A stretch of 64,000 nucleotides of DNA from Neelides folsomi (lineage: Eukaryota > Arthropoda > Collembola > Neelipleona > Neelidae): contig JAQGBZ010000001.1 of NCBI GenBank assembly GCA_034687125.1, positions 496,001-560,000 of the forward strand. The letters are read 5' to 3'. Below the pieces are notes generated by a model. It was not told where the DNA came from and did not search any database. It saw only the letters and a program-made list of their open reading frames with translations. This document shows, piece after piece, positions 1 to 13,367 of the stretch. Both the position numbers and the translations under genes were made by a program. Numbering within the stretch: the stretch's first letter is position 1; every line of letters begins with the position of its first letter.

Positions 1-2561
1 CGATTGCACAACACTTAAAACAGGAGCTTGGGTCAGTTGTTGCTGTTGCATTTGAAGCTCCGCAGTCTCAGAAGTAGTTGAAATTGTGGTTGAGCCAGAG
101 CTTGAATTTGAGCTGCAAGATTCCTCATTCGGCGGTTGGAACTCTTTTTTGAGTATACTTAGGCCTGCCATTGTCGGAGATGGCTTTTCCGCCACAATGG
201 CATTTTCCTTGTTGGCGGCAGCAGCGGCAGAGGCGGCAAGACCCGAGGCGGAAGTGCTACTGTTAAAATTAAGTGCCAAATTCCTTTGAGCCCTCAAGGG
301 AGTCCCATGATCTAAAATTTCTCCCCTTTTTCTTAAAATTGAAGGACGAGGGCTGAGGGTGGATTTCCCAGTTTGGCTCGGAGATTGAACCGGGGTTGTA
401 TTTCCGGCTCCGGTTGTTAATGGTTGACTACTCGGCACAACACTGGTGGTTGTCAGCGAACTCGTCCCTGAACTTGCAGAGGTTGAGTTGGCCAAAGAAG
501 TCGATTGCTGTTGCTGGGAAATGACATGAGCGGGGATGGCATGGAGTTGGGATCCACCTTGTGTTAGCAAGTGAGTTGTGTGGTGCGGAGTGAGTATTGA
601 ATGTTGGCCATGGGAAATTGGGGTTATTTGGTTGGCAAATCCGTGCAGACTTCCTCCGATTGGGATCGTCACAGCTTGGCCCGATTGACTTTGTCCACTG
701 ATGATCATGGGACTAGTCATGAAAGTCGCATTGCTCACTTTCGTGTCCAGGATCCGTTTGCCTGTGCTGTCAACGGCGATGGGACGAGTTTGGATGACGT
801 TCTTTTGATCCAAGTAAAAACTCCCAACTGTGTTGGAGGATGTAAGGCCGACGTTGATGGGACCGTGGACGAGGAGTTGGGTTGGGCCGGAGAGGGAATT
901 GCTTGTCACCGTATTTTGTACCTGCCCGCCCGTTTGTCCTGAATGGGATGCAGGAATTGGGAATATTGTATCGCCATCCCGGCCAACCGGATATACTTTC
1001 GTAATGGGAACGCCCGTTTGGGAATTGGTAAGGGAGGGAGTCATGATCAGACTTGGCCTTGATGACATTGCCACGATTGGGTTACTATTGTTCGGTGTAA
1101 TGGCTGAAAAATTAAAAAATAATTAAATGTTAAATAGTTAACCTTAATATATTTTAGTTAGTTTTATGAAGGTCTAGTTTAATAAAAGTTATTGAAGGTA
1201 AATGGTTTAAAGGAAATTAAAAAGGAAAGATAAAATTGATAAGTTACCTTTTCCATTCGTCGTAATGGTAAGGCAGACGGTGGAACAATTAAGGCGAGGA
1301 ATTGGAGTTATTGTCTGGAGGGTATGGCCAGGCAGTTTGTTGATCAATTGGATTGGAGAACCATGGATAGGCTGACTTATTACTTTTTGGACTCTGAAAT
1401 TAAAAAAAACATTAATCATTAATTAATTTATATAAACAATAAACTATTTATAAACATTAAAAATCGTATTTTATAACTGCACACAGCTGATTGAGAACAT
1501 TCTTGCTTTGTTTGAACTTACTGGTTGGCAGTGGAAGAAATTGGTGGTCGTTGCTGAATTGGAAGATTCGTGATATTAGCTGCCCGGATTGTAAATGGAT
1601 GCAAGGGTAGGGTTAGGGACGTTCCGGAATTTGTACTTCCTGGCGCCTGGATCGTTCCCCTCATGTTCACAATCGGAGAACCAATTTGAGGTTTTAATAT
1701 TGACCCCTTATTATCCACCATTTGGAGCTAAAATGTAAAATAATATACTTTTATAGTTAAACATTATTCTTGGCTTTATTTCTGAACATTTTGGATTGGC
1801 TAATACGAGTCATAAAACTAAAACTAAAACTAATTAAGTGTTAATTATATAATGTAAATAAATAATAATATCCGTACTTGAGCAAGATGTTGAACAGATC
1901 CTTGCTGTGGTATATGGATCATTTTCCCATCTGGTCGAATAGCTCTTCCACTAACGGTGATCGTTGTTGCTCTGATGGGAGCAAAAGCTCCCTGGGGATT
2001 ATTCGTTTGGATCCAGGACCCATTGTTCACCGTCGTCCCCGTCAGCCGAATATTTTGCCCGAACCTATTGAAGTGCCTTTAAGTTATGGTCAATTACAAG
2101 CTATTCGCATTCACTCCACGACGTCCACGACCCATCCATAAAATAGAATAAAATCAATGAAATGTATCTCACCCAGAGGCCGAAATGGGAGTGACAGTAA
2201 TGGAGGCCGGCGGTCCGTGGGTTGTAGCTCTGACATTTCCAATCACCGCACCTCTTGCAATTTGGTACGTAGTAGGAATTCCTTGAGCAGAATTGGTTTG
2301 ACCCGTTGTCCCCCTGGTCGGGAGTATTGCTAAATTCCCGCGATTGACGCTGATGATCGACGGGGATCCCACGGCCGTGGCCACCATTGACTTCCCAATT
2401 TGGTGATGGGACAAGCTTCCAAAGGCTCTCACCGGTCGGAGTTGGACCACGGAAGGCCCTCGAAGGTCAATCGGCTGAGATTGCTGGATGGACGATTCGG
2501 GATGGTGAGGGTTGTCCGGCTTCTCAACCACCGGAGCTCCGCCACTACTTTGACTTGACAT
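1..2561 (-). CDS. SAP130: SAP130-like Sin3/HDAC corepressor subunit, N-terminal part (runs off window)
   Basis: Five minus-strand exons join in phase: 2173-2561, 1878-2076, 1522-1727, 1248-1393 and 1-1103, the last open through the window edge (681 codons so far). The protein is low-complexity, rich in Ser, Thr, Pro, Gln and Val/Ile, like the long disordered first half of SAP130. The key match is a TLSPRPSILRKR motif (bases about 317-355), close to the SPRPSILRKK motif of vertebrate SAP130 before its C-terminal Sin3-binding region. The start at 2561 reads MSSQ, resembling the vertebrate MSSQQ, and has an in-frame stop 24 bases upstream. Known role: nuclear subunit of the Sin3-HDAC complex. 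The conserved C-terminal domain lies outside the window, so the name rests on the motif, composition and layout. The acceptor at 2077 has a weak pyrimidine tract. Confidence 0.68.
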
Positions 2562-4590
2562 CACTTGCAGTTCACAATTTCCCTATTTTAAACCTTGCCC
2601 CACTCAATCGGTACGTAATTAAGATTGTAAGAGTCGTAAGGTAATGAATGTTATAATTAAAACACCTCTTCGTTTTTTTATCTCCTGTCTACTTGAGCCT
2701 TCTCGCGCTGGCGGCTCTTCATTTGGATTGGATCGATCCAAAGAGTTTCTCCTGTAGGTTCGGAGGGGTTTGTCAGGGGGCACCCGCGGACAGGTCTGTT
2801 CCTTCTCCTTCCTCAATCAAACTTTCGTATATTATCAACGGGCTATATATCTCTATTTACAAATAGAAACTTCACAAATACTTTCAACTGCAATCACCCC
2901 TTTCACGATCCACCCCGATGGTCACAACTTCACCTCCGACCCGGTCACGGTCCGAGGGGTTGAGGAAATGGAAATGCTACAGCGAACAAGTCGTCAATTG
3001 TCCACGGAGTCCGAGGAATTTCCCTTGCTGGCGATCTCTCTTTTGAAACTGAAGGTGGACGTCGGAGAGTTCCTCCTCTTCCTCTTTCATTCTTGCCTTC
3101 CCAACTGCCAGGATATCTCTCAAGGATCCGACCCTTAAACCGAACAACGGTTCACTCCAAACGAAGTCGGGGAAAGGGGCTCGGGAGAGAGTCGGATTGA
3201 CGGAGCTTGGAGGCTAACCTAGACTTGTTTATTACCTTCATGAGGTGGTGAGCGGAAGGAGGTTGAACTGGGCCCTCGGAGGTCAAAGGTTGAAGACAAT
3301 TGGGCGGTCAAGTCCCATGGAAAGGGGGGCTGGAGATGTGGAATCTGTGGCTCTGTTGTGGGCCGCTGAGGCTGCAGGACCTCTCAACTCTCCAACTACT
3401 GTCCTACTCTGACTCCGAGCATTGCTTTCCAACGAGCCCTGCGATTCGACGTCGAAACAAGTTAGTTTCCCTGTGTTGGAGGCGCAGCCGCTAGCCCAAT
3501 CCTTGCCACATTCCTCCCTAGCCCTCCAAACCATCCCGAGCCCCTATACCTCCTTATGCAACCCTCCGGCCCAGCTTCCAATCCCCCCTTCCAAGGGGGA
3601 TCCGGCCCCAGAGGTGGCAACTTCGCTCGGCTCAAATGGATCATTTCATTGGCTTCCGCTTTTCGCACCATTCACCCCCTTGACCCTTCCGAAATTCTTC
3701 AGACCCTCGCATGCGCCACTTTCAATCTTCTCTTTCAAATAGGATCTGTGTGGCAAATTCATCTTCAAAGATTCTTCTTCTCCCAACTTGTTCCTTGCTA
3801 ATACCGAATTTTGGAAGGGCGTTAATGAGACAAAGTAATTTTATTATTTAGGCACGATCCCCCTCAAAGAGACTCCAAAGAACAAGGAGCTTTTGACCAA
3901 AATGTCTTCGCATACTTTGGATTGGAGACTCCAATTTGGAGTCATCGGAGTGCTGTGTTATAGATCGGGATCGGAGACAAACTATAAATTATTGTTCAAA
4001 ATATCTTGCTCCTCTCTCCCGCTCTTTCCTAATGACATTAATATGGAGTTTATGAAGAGATTTCAATATTGAAATTATTGCCAAATGGAATTCTCTAGCT
4101 TGGGAGTTTATGACATGGATGATTTGGATCAAATTTGGATGAGATCATAGTGTTTTAGGATCGAAATTAGCTTATTGTAATCATTTATTTATGCATTTAT
4201 GCAATATACTCTATTATGATAATAGATATTGTAAGCATAATTTCATTATCTCATCCACAAGTGATCATTATCATGCATGAAAGACAACCGCTTTTATTGG
4301 GGTGCATCAAATGATTATAATGGCAATTCCCTCATCTTTTACGAGCATAAGTTGACAAAAGCATATGAAGTTGTCAAAGTTTTCCTCTTTTATTTTATGG
4401 GAGATTTCAGAAATAAGATGAAAAAAAATTAAATGGTTAAATGTAATAAATAATTTTAATAATAAATATAAAAATATTTTTAATTAGGAATAAAAATTAG
4501 AGCCATAACATGAAAATTGACAAGTGACAAATAGCAATAGTGTGTCCAGTATCAACTCCTTAATTGCATCAAGCTTCATACGAGTAGAGG
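2562..4590. other. Intergenic, divergent SAP130/TTLL3 promoter region
   Basis: About 2.0 kb between two head-to-head start codons. Bases 2650-3800 are clearly richer in G and C than the rest and probably hold 5' UTR and promoter of SAP130. Open frames occur on both strands here, but none resembles a protein family and none joins the SAP130 frame through good splice sites. Bases 3800-4590 are plain AT-rich sequence. A short palindrome of C and G runs lies at about 3582-3603. Confidence 0.5.
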
Positions 4591-7500
4591 ATGGACGAGA
4601 CGGAAGTGACAACAAATCGGGTTAAAAATGACATATCGAATGACAACCAACCTCCAGCTAATGAAAAATCTAAGAAAAATAAACCGGTCCACAGTTCAGG
4701 ATCAAAATCCCGGGAGGATGAGATAAATAAAAATGGGATTGTGGGTGAAACTTTTTCAAATGCAAAGAGCAAGGTGAACAGCAGAGAAAAAATTTCATCT
4801 CCGACCAAACTAGAATCCCAATCCCGGTTCAAGTTATTAAAAAGTATTTATGTTCATGAATTTATAATTATTTTTATTTATCCACACTGTTTTGTATTGA
4901 AATCGTACCTAAAAAATTCGCAATCTTACCAATATAACTTTTATATTTAATTTAATTAACTATCTTTTTAATTAAATTTATCTTCAGATGAATCTAAAGA
5001 AACCAGTCCCAAGGCTGCAACAGAACCCAGAATTAGCGTTTTAAATTCTCGGGTTGTCAATAACCATATGACTCCGATTTCGCCAACGACCATACCAATA
5101 TCAATGGTTAGTGGATTGAAGAAAACTCTTCATTCGCAGACGAATCTCCGAAAGGTTTATTCAGTCGGGCGGAATTATAATGGGAGCACTGAACGACTCG
5201 CGAAGCTTTCGGCCTTCCAAATACAAATTGACCGAGCGATGAAGGTGAGCTGAAAAATGAAAATGTTAAATCCTAAATGTCACTCGATTCAAATAGATAA
5301 AACAATGTTAACTATGCGCATTTTATACAAATATGTTCTAAATGTAGGAAAATCGAATCTATACAGTCGTCGGTCATTTTCCTCAACTCAAAACGGCCCT
5401 TAAACGGAGAGGATGGGTCGAGAAAAATTACAATTTGGGAATTCTCCGACCCATCAATTCTGTCTTTGCTGGCTGTCTGAATTTGAGAGGTTGATCTTAA
5501 TCTTTATTAAAATTCAAAGATGATAATTTAGTTAAATTCTGAGCTTCTTTATTCATATGATTTTAATAATTTATTTCTTCAAGGGTACAACGATGACAGC
5601 GAACAGAATTGGACAAATAGGATCTTGAGGGATTATCCTCCCGATTTCATTTGGATTATCCGAAGAGACAACGTTGATTTCCGTCGACTCCTCAAGGAAC
5701 AAATGATCAATAGGTTCCCTAGAGCTACTTTTACGACCAAAGTACGACCATTACACTCCATACATTAAACTACCAGTCTTATACACATTATTATTTATTA
5801 TTTAAACTTTCGGTCCCTCTCTCTATCTCTCAACACAGGCTTTCTCCATACAAAAAAATTCCCCCCAAATCCCCAAATTACATAATAAAATTGCTACAAA
5901 AAAGAGCTTTACAGAGTTAAATATTAAATGAGATTTGCATTTGTGAAGTGTAGATTAAACTTGAATAATTGGTTTTGTATATTTAAGACGGGGATTCATC
6001 ATGCGATCCAGAAAATTCATTGGTTTGCGGAAACGGGGATTTCCGAAGTTCTTTTCCCCCGGTGTTATCGTCTTTCATATGAAGAAGAGAAAACTGCATT
6101 CATTAACGATTACAGAATGACAGCTTGTATTTCTCTTCTGAAATGGCTCGTCTCTACTTTCGAAAGGTAAACAAATTATTACTACATTACCTGTATTAGA
6201 ATTTAAATGTACAATATAAATGTATCTGTAATCCTCTTGAATTTCATAAATGTTATCATTACAAAAGTAATAATGAAAATGATTTGAATTAAACAGGGAA
6301 GGAGAACCAGGCGTCATGAGTCACACGGGGAAAGTTTCAAGCATTTGCGTTGACTTCTGTTGTCGACACATCACGTAATTACCCATCACTTTGTTCCTAC
6401 AATAGACAATAATGGATTGACATTAAAATCCTCTTTCTCCTTTAATAACGTTCATAATAATACCTCTTGAACGTATTGATTGCATCTCTAATTAATGATA
6501 ATTGGATTAATTCCCCAGGAATTATATTCACATGAGGAGACACGAGGACATCGATTGGCACGTTCCTTCTCCATTTCTCCCTCAACATTGGATCATTTTC
6601 CTCAATCAATATTACAACGTGGTGTTTAAAAATCATAAATTGATGCCTAAGGAAATCACAGACACGGCGAAGGTTTTATTTAATGATTATTATTATACTA
6701 ATTATGTTGATTTTATTTATTAATAGTTAGTTAATGGGAATCCAAAATAGTTTAAATATTGAATTCAAATTTTATGATTAATTAATGAAATAATCTTTAA
6801 TCAATTTCTCATAAATAGGGAAAATATTTACTTGCAAAATCCTCTTTGAAACGTCTCACTCCCTTTTGGCCCCAAATGGAGCTTGATGGAATCAACAATC
6901 TCTGGATTTGCAAACCAGCAGCAAGATCCAGAGGCAATGGGATTATCATTATGAACGAAATTGACAAGATTATGGATCTCGTTTCTACGACCATGTCCCG
7001 TGAAGCCAATTGGGTTGTTCAAAAGTACATTGAAAGGCCGTTGGTGATTTACAAAACCAAGTTTGACATCCGGCAATGGTTTCTTATGACGGATGCGAAT
7101 CCGCTTACAATTTGGTTTTACAAGTAATTTAATTTAATTTTCTAATTAATTTTCCCTTTGTCTAAATATTACCTCGTATATAGTAAATTACACCGAAAGT
7201 AACTAAATTACGTAGAATTTTGGTGGTTTTAAATAACATGTTTATTTTGAATCACAGAGATTGTTATTTTCGCTTTTGCTCAAAGCCATTCACCTTAGAA
7301 AATTTCCACGAGAGCGTTCATTTATGTAACAATGCCGTACAATCAAAGTAAGCTAGTTGTAATTAATTTAATTTTAACTTTAGTTTAAAAATAATACAAT
7401 AAGGGAATTATTAGGAACTATTACTTACATTATAAATGTTCTTATTTAAATGTTCATAATCTGAAACATGCAGGAAAAAATGATTAAATGAATATAATTT

Positions 7501-8780
7501 AACTTGTTACATTAGATATCAAATTGATCAAAAAAGGGATGTGAATCTTCCCCCAGATAACATGTGGGATCTCAACACGTTCATGTTATATATGAAGAAG
7601 ATTGGGAAAGCTCATCTTTGGAATGAGGTGATTTATCCTAAAATGAAAGAAGCCATCGTGGGAGTTCTTCTCTCATCACAAGACTCTCAAAATAATCGAA
7701 AGAACTGCTTTGAACTCTTCGGTGCAGATTTCATGATCACGGAGGATTTCCGTCCTTGGCTTATTGAAATTAATTCTTCTCCATGCATGTCCTCCACTAC
7801 ACATGTCACAGCCAAAATGTGTTCTGAATGTCTCGAAGATGTTATTAAAGGTTGTTTGTTACATACACAAACTTAGTATTATACAATATACATATTTTCT
7901 TGCAACTGTCACTTACAATCACTATCGTTAATTTAAATTAATTGGATTTTAAAAAACTTTACACATTAGGGTTTATGTTAAAACAAATCTCAATGAAAAC
8001 TTGTCATGTTCCTTTTTCATCTTAATTGATTGTTTTCTTGAATAATTATACAGTGATTGTGGATAAAAAGAAAAACCCCCATGCAGATACAGGAAAGTTT
8101 GAATTGATTTACAAACAAGGTTTATGCCCTTTAACAAATGTGACTAAATATCATGCCATGGACTTGACCATATTTGGAAAGAGAATCCGGACTGATATTG
8201 ATTGGCCAAGGTAAACTCTCAAATTATCTCAATCAAATGCCAAAACTCCATGTTTAAATAATAATATACAAACGCAATAAAAAGTTGGCATACATTAGCA
8301 ATGGCAATTCTGAACTATAGGATGGGAAGACATACTATACCTTTTAAATCATATGAGTTTGCTAATTCTTATATTAAACTAAATTAAATTTTTAACTGGA
8401 CTTTCGACTTTAATATATCCTAATTTATTAATTATTTTTTTGAATGTGACAGCTTAATGCTTAAACATGGGATGCGTTTAAAACCGAGGGATCCTGCGGG
8501 AAAGAAGAAGTCTCTGAGATCGCTTAACGACCCGGAAGAAATCGAGATTAACTCCAAATGGCCAACTGGAAGTGTTGGGGAGCGAGATAAGAATTTTATT
8601 GAAAAGGAACTCTCCCAAGAACTCACTTTCAAAGAGCTAATGGACAAATTGCGATTGAAAGAAGAGGCGACGTTCAATGCACTCAATGCGATTCGAATGG
8701 AGGCTCTGGGAAAAGATTACGACGCAGAGGCCAGAAAGGAAAAAACGATAAGCAACAGGCCAAAGACGACCTTTAAATAA
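4591..8780 (+). CDS. TTLL3: Tubulin monoglycylase of the TTLL3/TTLL8 type
   Basis: Twelve exons: 4591-4843, 4988-5244, 5348-5489, 5584-5741, 5988-6166, 6297-6374, 6519-6672, 6819-7123, 7258-7347, 7516-7850, 8054-8210, 8453-8780; 811 residues, close to human TTLL3. The family adds the first glycine to tubulin side chains in cilia and flagella. Residues 1-170 are a polar, poorly conserved leader. The TTLL3/8 hallmark FPRCYRL is near residues 290-300. The ATP-grasp TTL domain spans about 330-660 and shows WICKPAARSRGNGI (436-449), a QKYI..P segment followed by FDIRQW, and FGADFMI...WLIEIN, giving metal ligands D610, E623 and N625. The long 5' part and FPRCYRL block favour TTLL3/8 over other TTLLs; TTLL3 versus TTLL8 cannot be decided because invertebrates usually have one ancestral type. 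Confidence 0.93.
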
Positions 8781-9852
8781 AATACCAAGTAAAACAAGGA
8801 AATTGAATCCTCTCCTAACTACTCAAAACCCTCCAATTCAAGGACACACTTGACACAATCACACACCTTTCTATTTAGACATTACAGAAAACCTTCTATT
8901 TATACAAATCCTAGTAAATAAACTTTAATCTATTGTTCTTAAATTAATATTAGTTTCTAATTCTCGGTTTCAATATTTTATATTAGGTAATAACAGGTTT
9001 AAAATAAATGTATTCGAATGACTTTACTAATCTTTTTCTATTAATATTTATAATAAATTCTGAAAATTTCTACAAATGCGTATTTAATAACGAAGACAAA
9101 AACACGATGCTATATCCTAAGCTCTCTAGATTAAAAAACTGTGGGCTTAATGTCCAAGTATAAAAATTAATCAAAAACGAATATCACACATTTATTCTCG
9201 AACTGTGAGTCAAAAAAGAATCACTTTATACATTTTAAGTAATAAAAGTCAATTATAATAGTCATAATATTTATTTAACATTGGGATAAGTATACAAACA
9301 TGATTTTATTTTACTTTAACTAATCCAAAGCAAAAATTGCATTTATATCAATTTATAAAAATTTGCTAGTCCGTAAATGACTAAATATTTTTTTAAATCA
9401 CCTAAAACCTAACATTAAAAGGAAAATGCCATATAAGTTAATATTGTCAGTAAATTGAACCCATTTAAAAATAAATAACAAAATCTCGGTTTATTCAACT
9501 TTAACAAATAACAGAACTTGGTAATATTAATAAGAAAATGAAAAATTCACTGATGCCTTTGAAAAACTTACATAAATAACAAGACCCCGAATAAATTAAC
9601 AATCAATGAAACTTTCAATTGAAAAATCGAGCCAGACACTATAGAGAGTTTACACACATATGAATGGGAGGTCGTCAGTTTTTAGAAAGTGCACAATGAA
9701 GGGTGCCTATGGTAAAGATGTGTAAAATTGGGAAATCTGGAAATTGACAAGTTGAGAACAATGAGCAAACCTGGGCGACGAGGAATCTCTTCTGGCTTGC
9801 TCGAGGTCGAAAATGCGAGTTATTGACGAGGCGAAGGGACGGGAGATGCGAA
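8781..9852. other. Convergent 3' intergenic region
   Basis: AT-rich sequence between the stop codons of the TTLL3-like gene (plus) and ARGLU1 (minus). It should hold both 3' UTRs; several AATAAA-like signals occur on both strands. No coding or repeat structure was seen. Confidence 0.5.
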
Positions 9853-12689
9853 CTATTCAGGGGTGGGCTTGAAGGAAAAAGATAGGCGCGGGCGAGAATT
9901 GTTTTTCCCCAGGATTTTCTTTTGCTCGTCCTTCACTCGTTTTTCTTGCTCTTTTTTAAGTCGCTGTCGCTCCTCGTCAATCTTTCTTTGATCTTCAACC
10001 ATTTGAAGCCGTTCTTCTGCCTGGAAATCAAATACAAAAATTCGATCAAAATCCATTTTATATTCATTTATTCATCGATTCCTTAATTCAATATTTCAAT
10101 ATAAAGCTAAAATATTTAACATTCAACTTGTAAAAATATAAGTGTGTGGTAAAATACAATCATAAATATTTTGAATAAATTCAAAAATTCTATTAATTGA
10201 TTAATTGAGAAAGTGAAGATTATTAATTTTGCGAAAAAAATGTCACTTTCTCATCCTGAGCGCTTTAGGATATGGGATAATCACTAACACTCTGGCAATT
10301 CGAAAGCATTACTTTTGCACCGACATAGAAGTTAATTTTCAATTGCTTGAAATCAACTAAAGCCGACAGTGCTTTCATATTTATCCTCATTGATTAATTT
10401 ATAATTAAGATGAAGTATTAAGCTTACCAATTTCCGCTGAGCTTCTTCTATCTTTTTATTATTCTCTTCCATGATGCGCTCAAGCTCCTCCCGCTTCTGT
10501 CTCTCTTCCTCCTAGAAAAGGGAAGGAATTGGATTAGCGAATTAAGAACGAGGTTGATTTAAGGACAAGTTCACCTCCTTGACTAGATCTATCGAGCTAT
10601 CAGCCAATCATTATGAGAGTGATTGGCTCCCATAACTGACTCTCTTATTCGAGCTTCTTAAAACAAAAGAAAAGCAAATATAGAGGTAATTGGATTAATG
10701 AGGGAGACGTTGAGGGGCGATGGCGCGGGACCAGCCACGTCCCGTCGGCTGAAAGAAGAGAATGAGAAAATATGAGTGAAATACAATGAAATACTACCTG
10801 AGTTTCACCGACCCAGCCGTTTCTTCCGCTGTCACTCCTTTCAATCACCAATTGACAAACACTTACCAAAAATATTACAATTTCATTCTTCCGCTTTCCT
10901 TCACACTATAAAAGCTCATGTCTAAAAAAGTCGACGCCTTGCCATTTCCATTTTAAGTCACTCCCAATCGTCGTTTCATTTTTAATTAACTATTGGGGTC
11001 ATACAACTACGTTCATGATCGCATTAGCAATTAAATTATACTCGTTTCATAAATTCACATAAATTGGCGTATTTTGTATGAAAAAAAGAAATATTATTCC
11101 TATATTATGATTAAATGTTTAACAAATGGTTATTTAGTTAATGTGTGAAAAGTTTAGACATTGAATTGACCAGAACTGAAAGAACGAGACAAACAAAAAG
11201 AAGGAGCCAATTTATATTTTAAAAAAATAATTGTTAAAAGGCAATGAGTATAAAAAGGTTCATGAGTTGGCTACAGGACGGAATGAGTCTCAATAAATAA
11301 GAGAGAAATGCCGAGAGTGAACTGGACCCTGCAGTTGAAACTTATTTTTTTCGTGCCATTCCTACATATTTGATTACACATGTATTGAGATATATTATTA
11401 CTCCGCTCTGCTCCATTAAATATTAAATAAAAGGAAAGGGGGGAGAAGAATAGCTAAAAAAATAAATCCCACTACGAGTCCAGCGCATTCAAAGCATCTA
11501 TTTCATAATGTAGTCAAATCGATTGCTGAATTTTTTTACTTTTCTTTTTTATATAAAATGTGATATAACAAAATAGGATTTATAGACTTTTTAAATACAA
11601 ACATTTAATTAAGACCATCTGAATCTCAATTATATAATTAATATCTCGAGTTCTGTATATAATAAATATAGTTACATGTATTAGTTGCTTCAAAATATGG
11701 ACTTTGGGAATTAACAGTTAGAAAACTAGTGATTGACATTTGTTTATATAATTTAATTAATAGTAGGACTTTTTAATAAAAGAAGTCCGTGATTGACTTT
11801 GACTCTTTGGAAATTTCGGGACAATGGAGCAGAGCTAAATGTTGGTCAATTAAATTGGTAAGGTTGTGTAACATAACATTGGAGTCATCAATATCATCCA
11901 GAAGGAATGAGAGGCAATAAGAAAGCGGAATAATGTTACTAGAATTAGAGTCTACCTCTCTTCTCCGCTCTTCTTCAAGCTGGGCGGCCTTTTGGCGCTG
12001 GAGCTCTTCCATCATCTCCTTCTCCATGGCCGCTTTGGCCTCTTCCACTCGTCGGAGCACCTCGGCTTCGATCTCGTCCTTCCGTCGCTCCAATTCCTCC
12101 TCCACTCGCTTAGCCACCAAGTCTTCAATTCTCTTTGCCGTCTCTTCTTCAACTAACTTCGCCTCCAATTCTTTCTGCCGCCTAACAATTTAAACAAGTT
12201 TTACTTCCCAACTTTTCATTTATTATTTAAATCATCTTCCTTAATAATCAATCTATCATATTTAAAATAATAAAATTTTAAATTAAAACCAATTATTTTT
12301 AATACCTTTGACGTTCTAACTCAGCTAGTCTTTCAATTTCTTTAATAGGTCGACTGCGACTCCTACTTCGAGAACTGCTACCACTACTGTTACTTGAACT
12401 TGAATTTGACCTACGAAGCATCGTTTAAAATTAATAACATAATAATCTTTTTCTTTAACATATAAAAAGTATCCATATTTTATAATTTATGTGTTTCTTA
12501 CGATGATCTATTTCTTGACCTCCTCCTTTCCTTAATTCCTCTTCTTGACTTTCTCCCATCTCGATCTCTCTCATTCCTTGATCTTGATCTCTTTGATCGA
12601 CTTTTCTTTGACTTGTGATGGTGACGTCCAGTTCGATTAATTCTGGTAGATGGAGAAATGGACCTAGATCTACTTCGTTTTCTTCCCAT
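9853..12689 (-). CDS. ARGLU1: ARGLU1, arginine- and glutamate-rich splicing/transcription coactivator
   Basis: Five minus-strand exons: 12502-12689, 12306-12410, 11956-12181, 10428-10511 and 9853-10020; 256 residues against about 273 in human. The first 95 residues are an RS-type domain (repeated Arg-Ser, Lys-Arg) expected to be nuclear and phosphorylated. The rest is a charged coiled coil with [39 protein letters not shown] and the diagnostic tail [18 protein letters not shown]. In vertebrates ARGLU1 is a Mediator-linked coactivator and splicing modulator that controls its own level through unproductive splicing. Exon 3 ends and exon 4 begins in phase 0; the intron between them (10512-11955) is by far the longest in the gene and carries exon-like sequence, reported separately. 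Head to head with PEX1, 678 bp between the two start codons. Confidence 0.95.
10575..10748 (-). other. Candidate poison (premature-stop) cassette exon in ARGLU1 intron 3
   Basis: Inside the 1.44 kb ARGLU1 intron, the minus strand has a strong 3' splice site (CTCATTCTCTTCTTTCAG ending at 10749) and, 174 bases further, a good donor (AAGGAG|GTGAAC). Bases 10690-10748 are more GC-rich than the surrounding intron. Joined to exon 3, the frame reads 17 codons and meets TAA. A 9-bp hairpin (10602-10610 with 10620-10628) lies near the donor. Just upstream, 10798-10905 has usable splice sites and 36 open codons with purine-rich runs that could act as an enhancer or another alternative exon. ARGLU1 in vertebrates is known for autoregulatory unproductive splicing; a parallel here is inferred, with no transcript evidence. 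Confidence 0.4.
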
Positions 12690-13367
12690 TTCTAAAGATA
12701 AAATAAAAAATTGTATTTAGTATTATATATTTCCTTATTATAACTATTTTTATTAAACACAATATGGAGTTTCATTTGGCTTACTTTATTTGAAGGTTCG
12801 ACAATGGAAAAGGAAAAGAGATAAGAATCCCGTGTTTATCGCTGCAGAACGGAGAATTGAAAAATATGGTGCAGGGAATTCAAACCGATGCGCCCAGACT
12901 GGAGGTTCCAGAGATTACATAATATGAAGACTTTTATTGTGAAATTCCTTCTTGAATTAAGATTTAGGAGGAGATTAATCTTTGAGTGAAACTCTCCGGA
13001 TCTTCTTGACCAGATTCACATTTTGTAGGTGTAAATGTGAAGACCGTTAAGTGCGAATAGAACGAGGTTAATTAATTTTGTACGACGTGAAATCAAGAGG
13101 TTCTCGCTTCTTGTGTTGGGCCAACGCAAACGCTGAAAGCAGAAGGAAGGAGAAGGGAAAGTTGGGTAAGTTCAATCAAATCATTTATAGATGGCCGGAA
13201 TGAAGGAAAAACTTCATTACGCTTCAACTCACTTCCGACCATTTTCTCAATTCCCCCCAAACGTTATGCTTTGATTTGACTTTCTCTCAATTGCAATACT
13301 GAAGCACTACATTATTTATTTAACTCCCAATTAAACCCATCTTGATTTAATATTTTTTAACAGTACC
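12690..13367. promoter_or_regulatory. Probable shared ARGLU1/PEX1 promoter region
   Basis: A 678-bp gap between two divergent start codons. The middle (about 12780-13290) is richer in G and C than the flanks. No TATA box stands out on either side, as expected for housekeeping genes. Precise start sites cannot be read from the sequence. Confidence 0.45.

Noticed and set aside
2619-2816. Open minus-strand frame upstream of SAP130
   Set aside because: No good splice path joins it to the SAP130 frame, and an in-frame stop lies just before the chosen start. More likely 5' UTR.
3283-3801. Overlapping open frames on both strands in the SAP130/TTLL3 gap
   Set aside because: Open in several frames because the DNA is GC-richer; Ser/Pro-rich with no family likeness.
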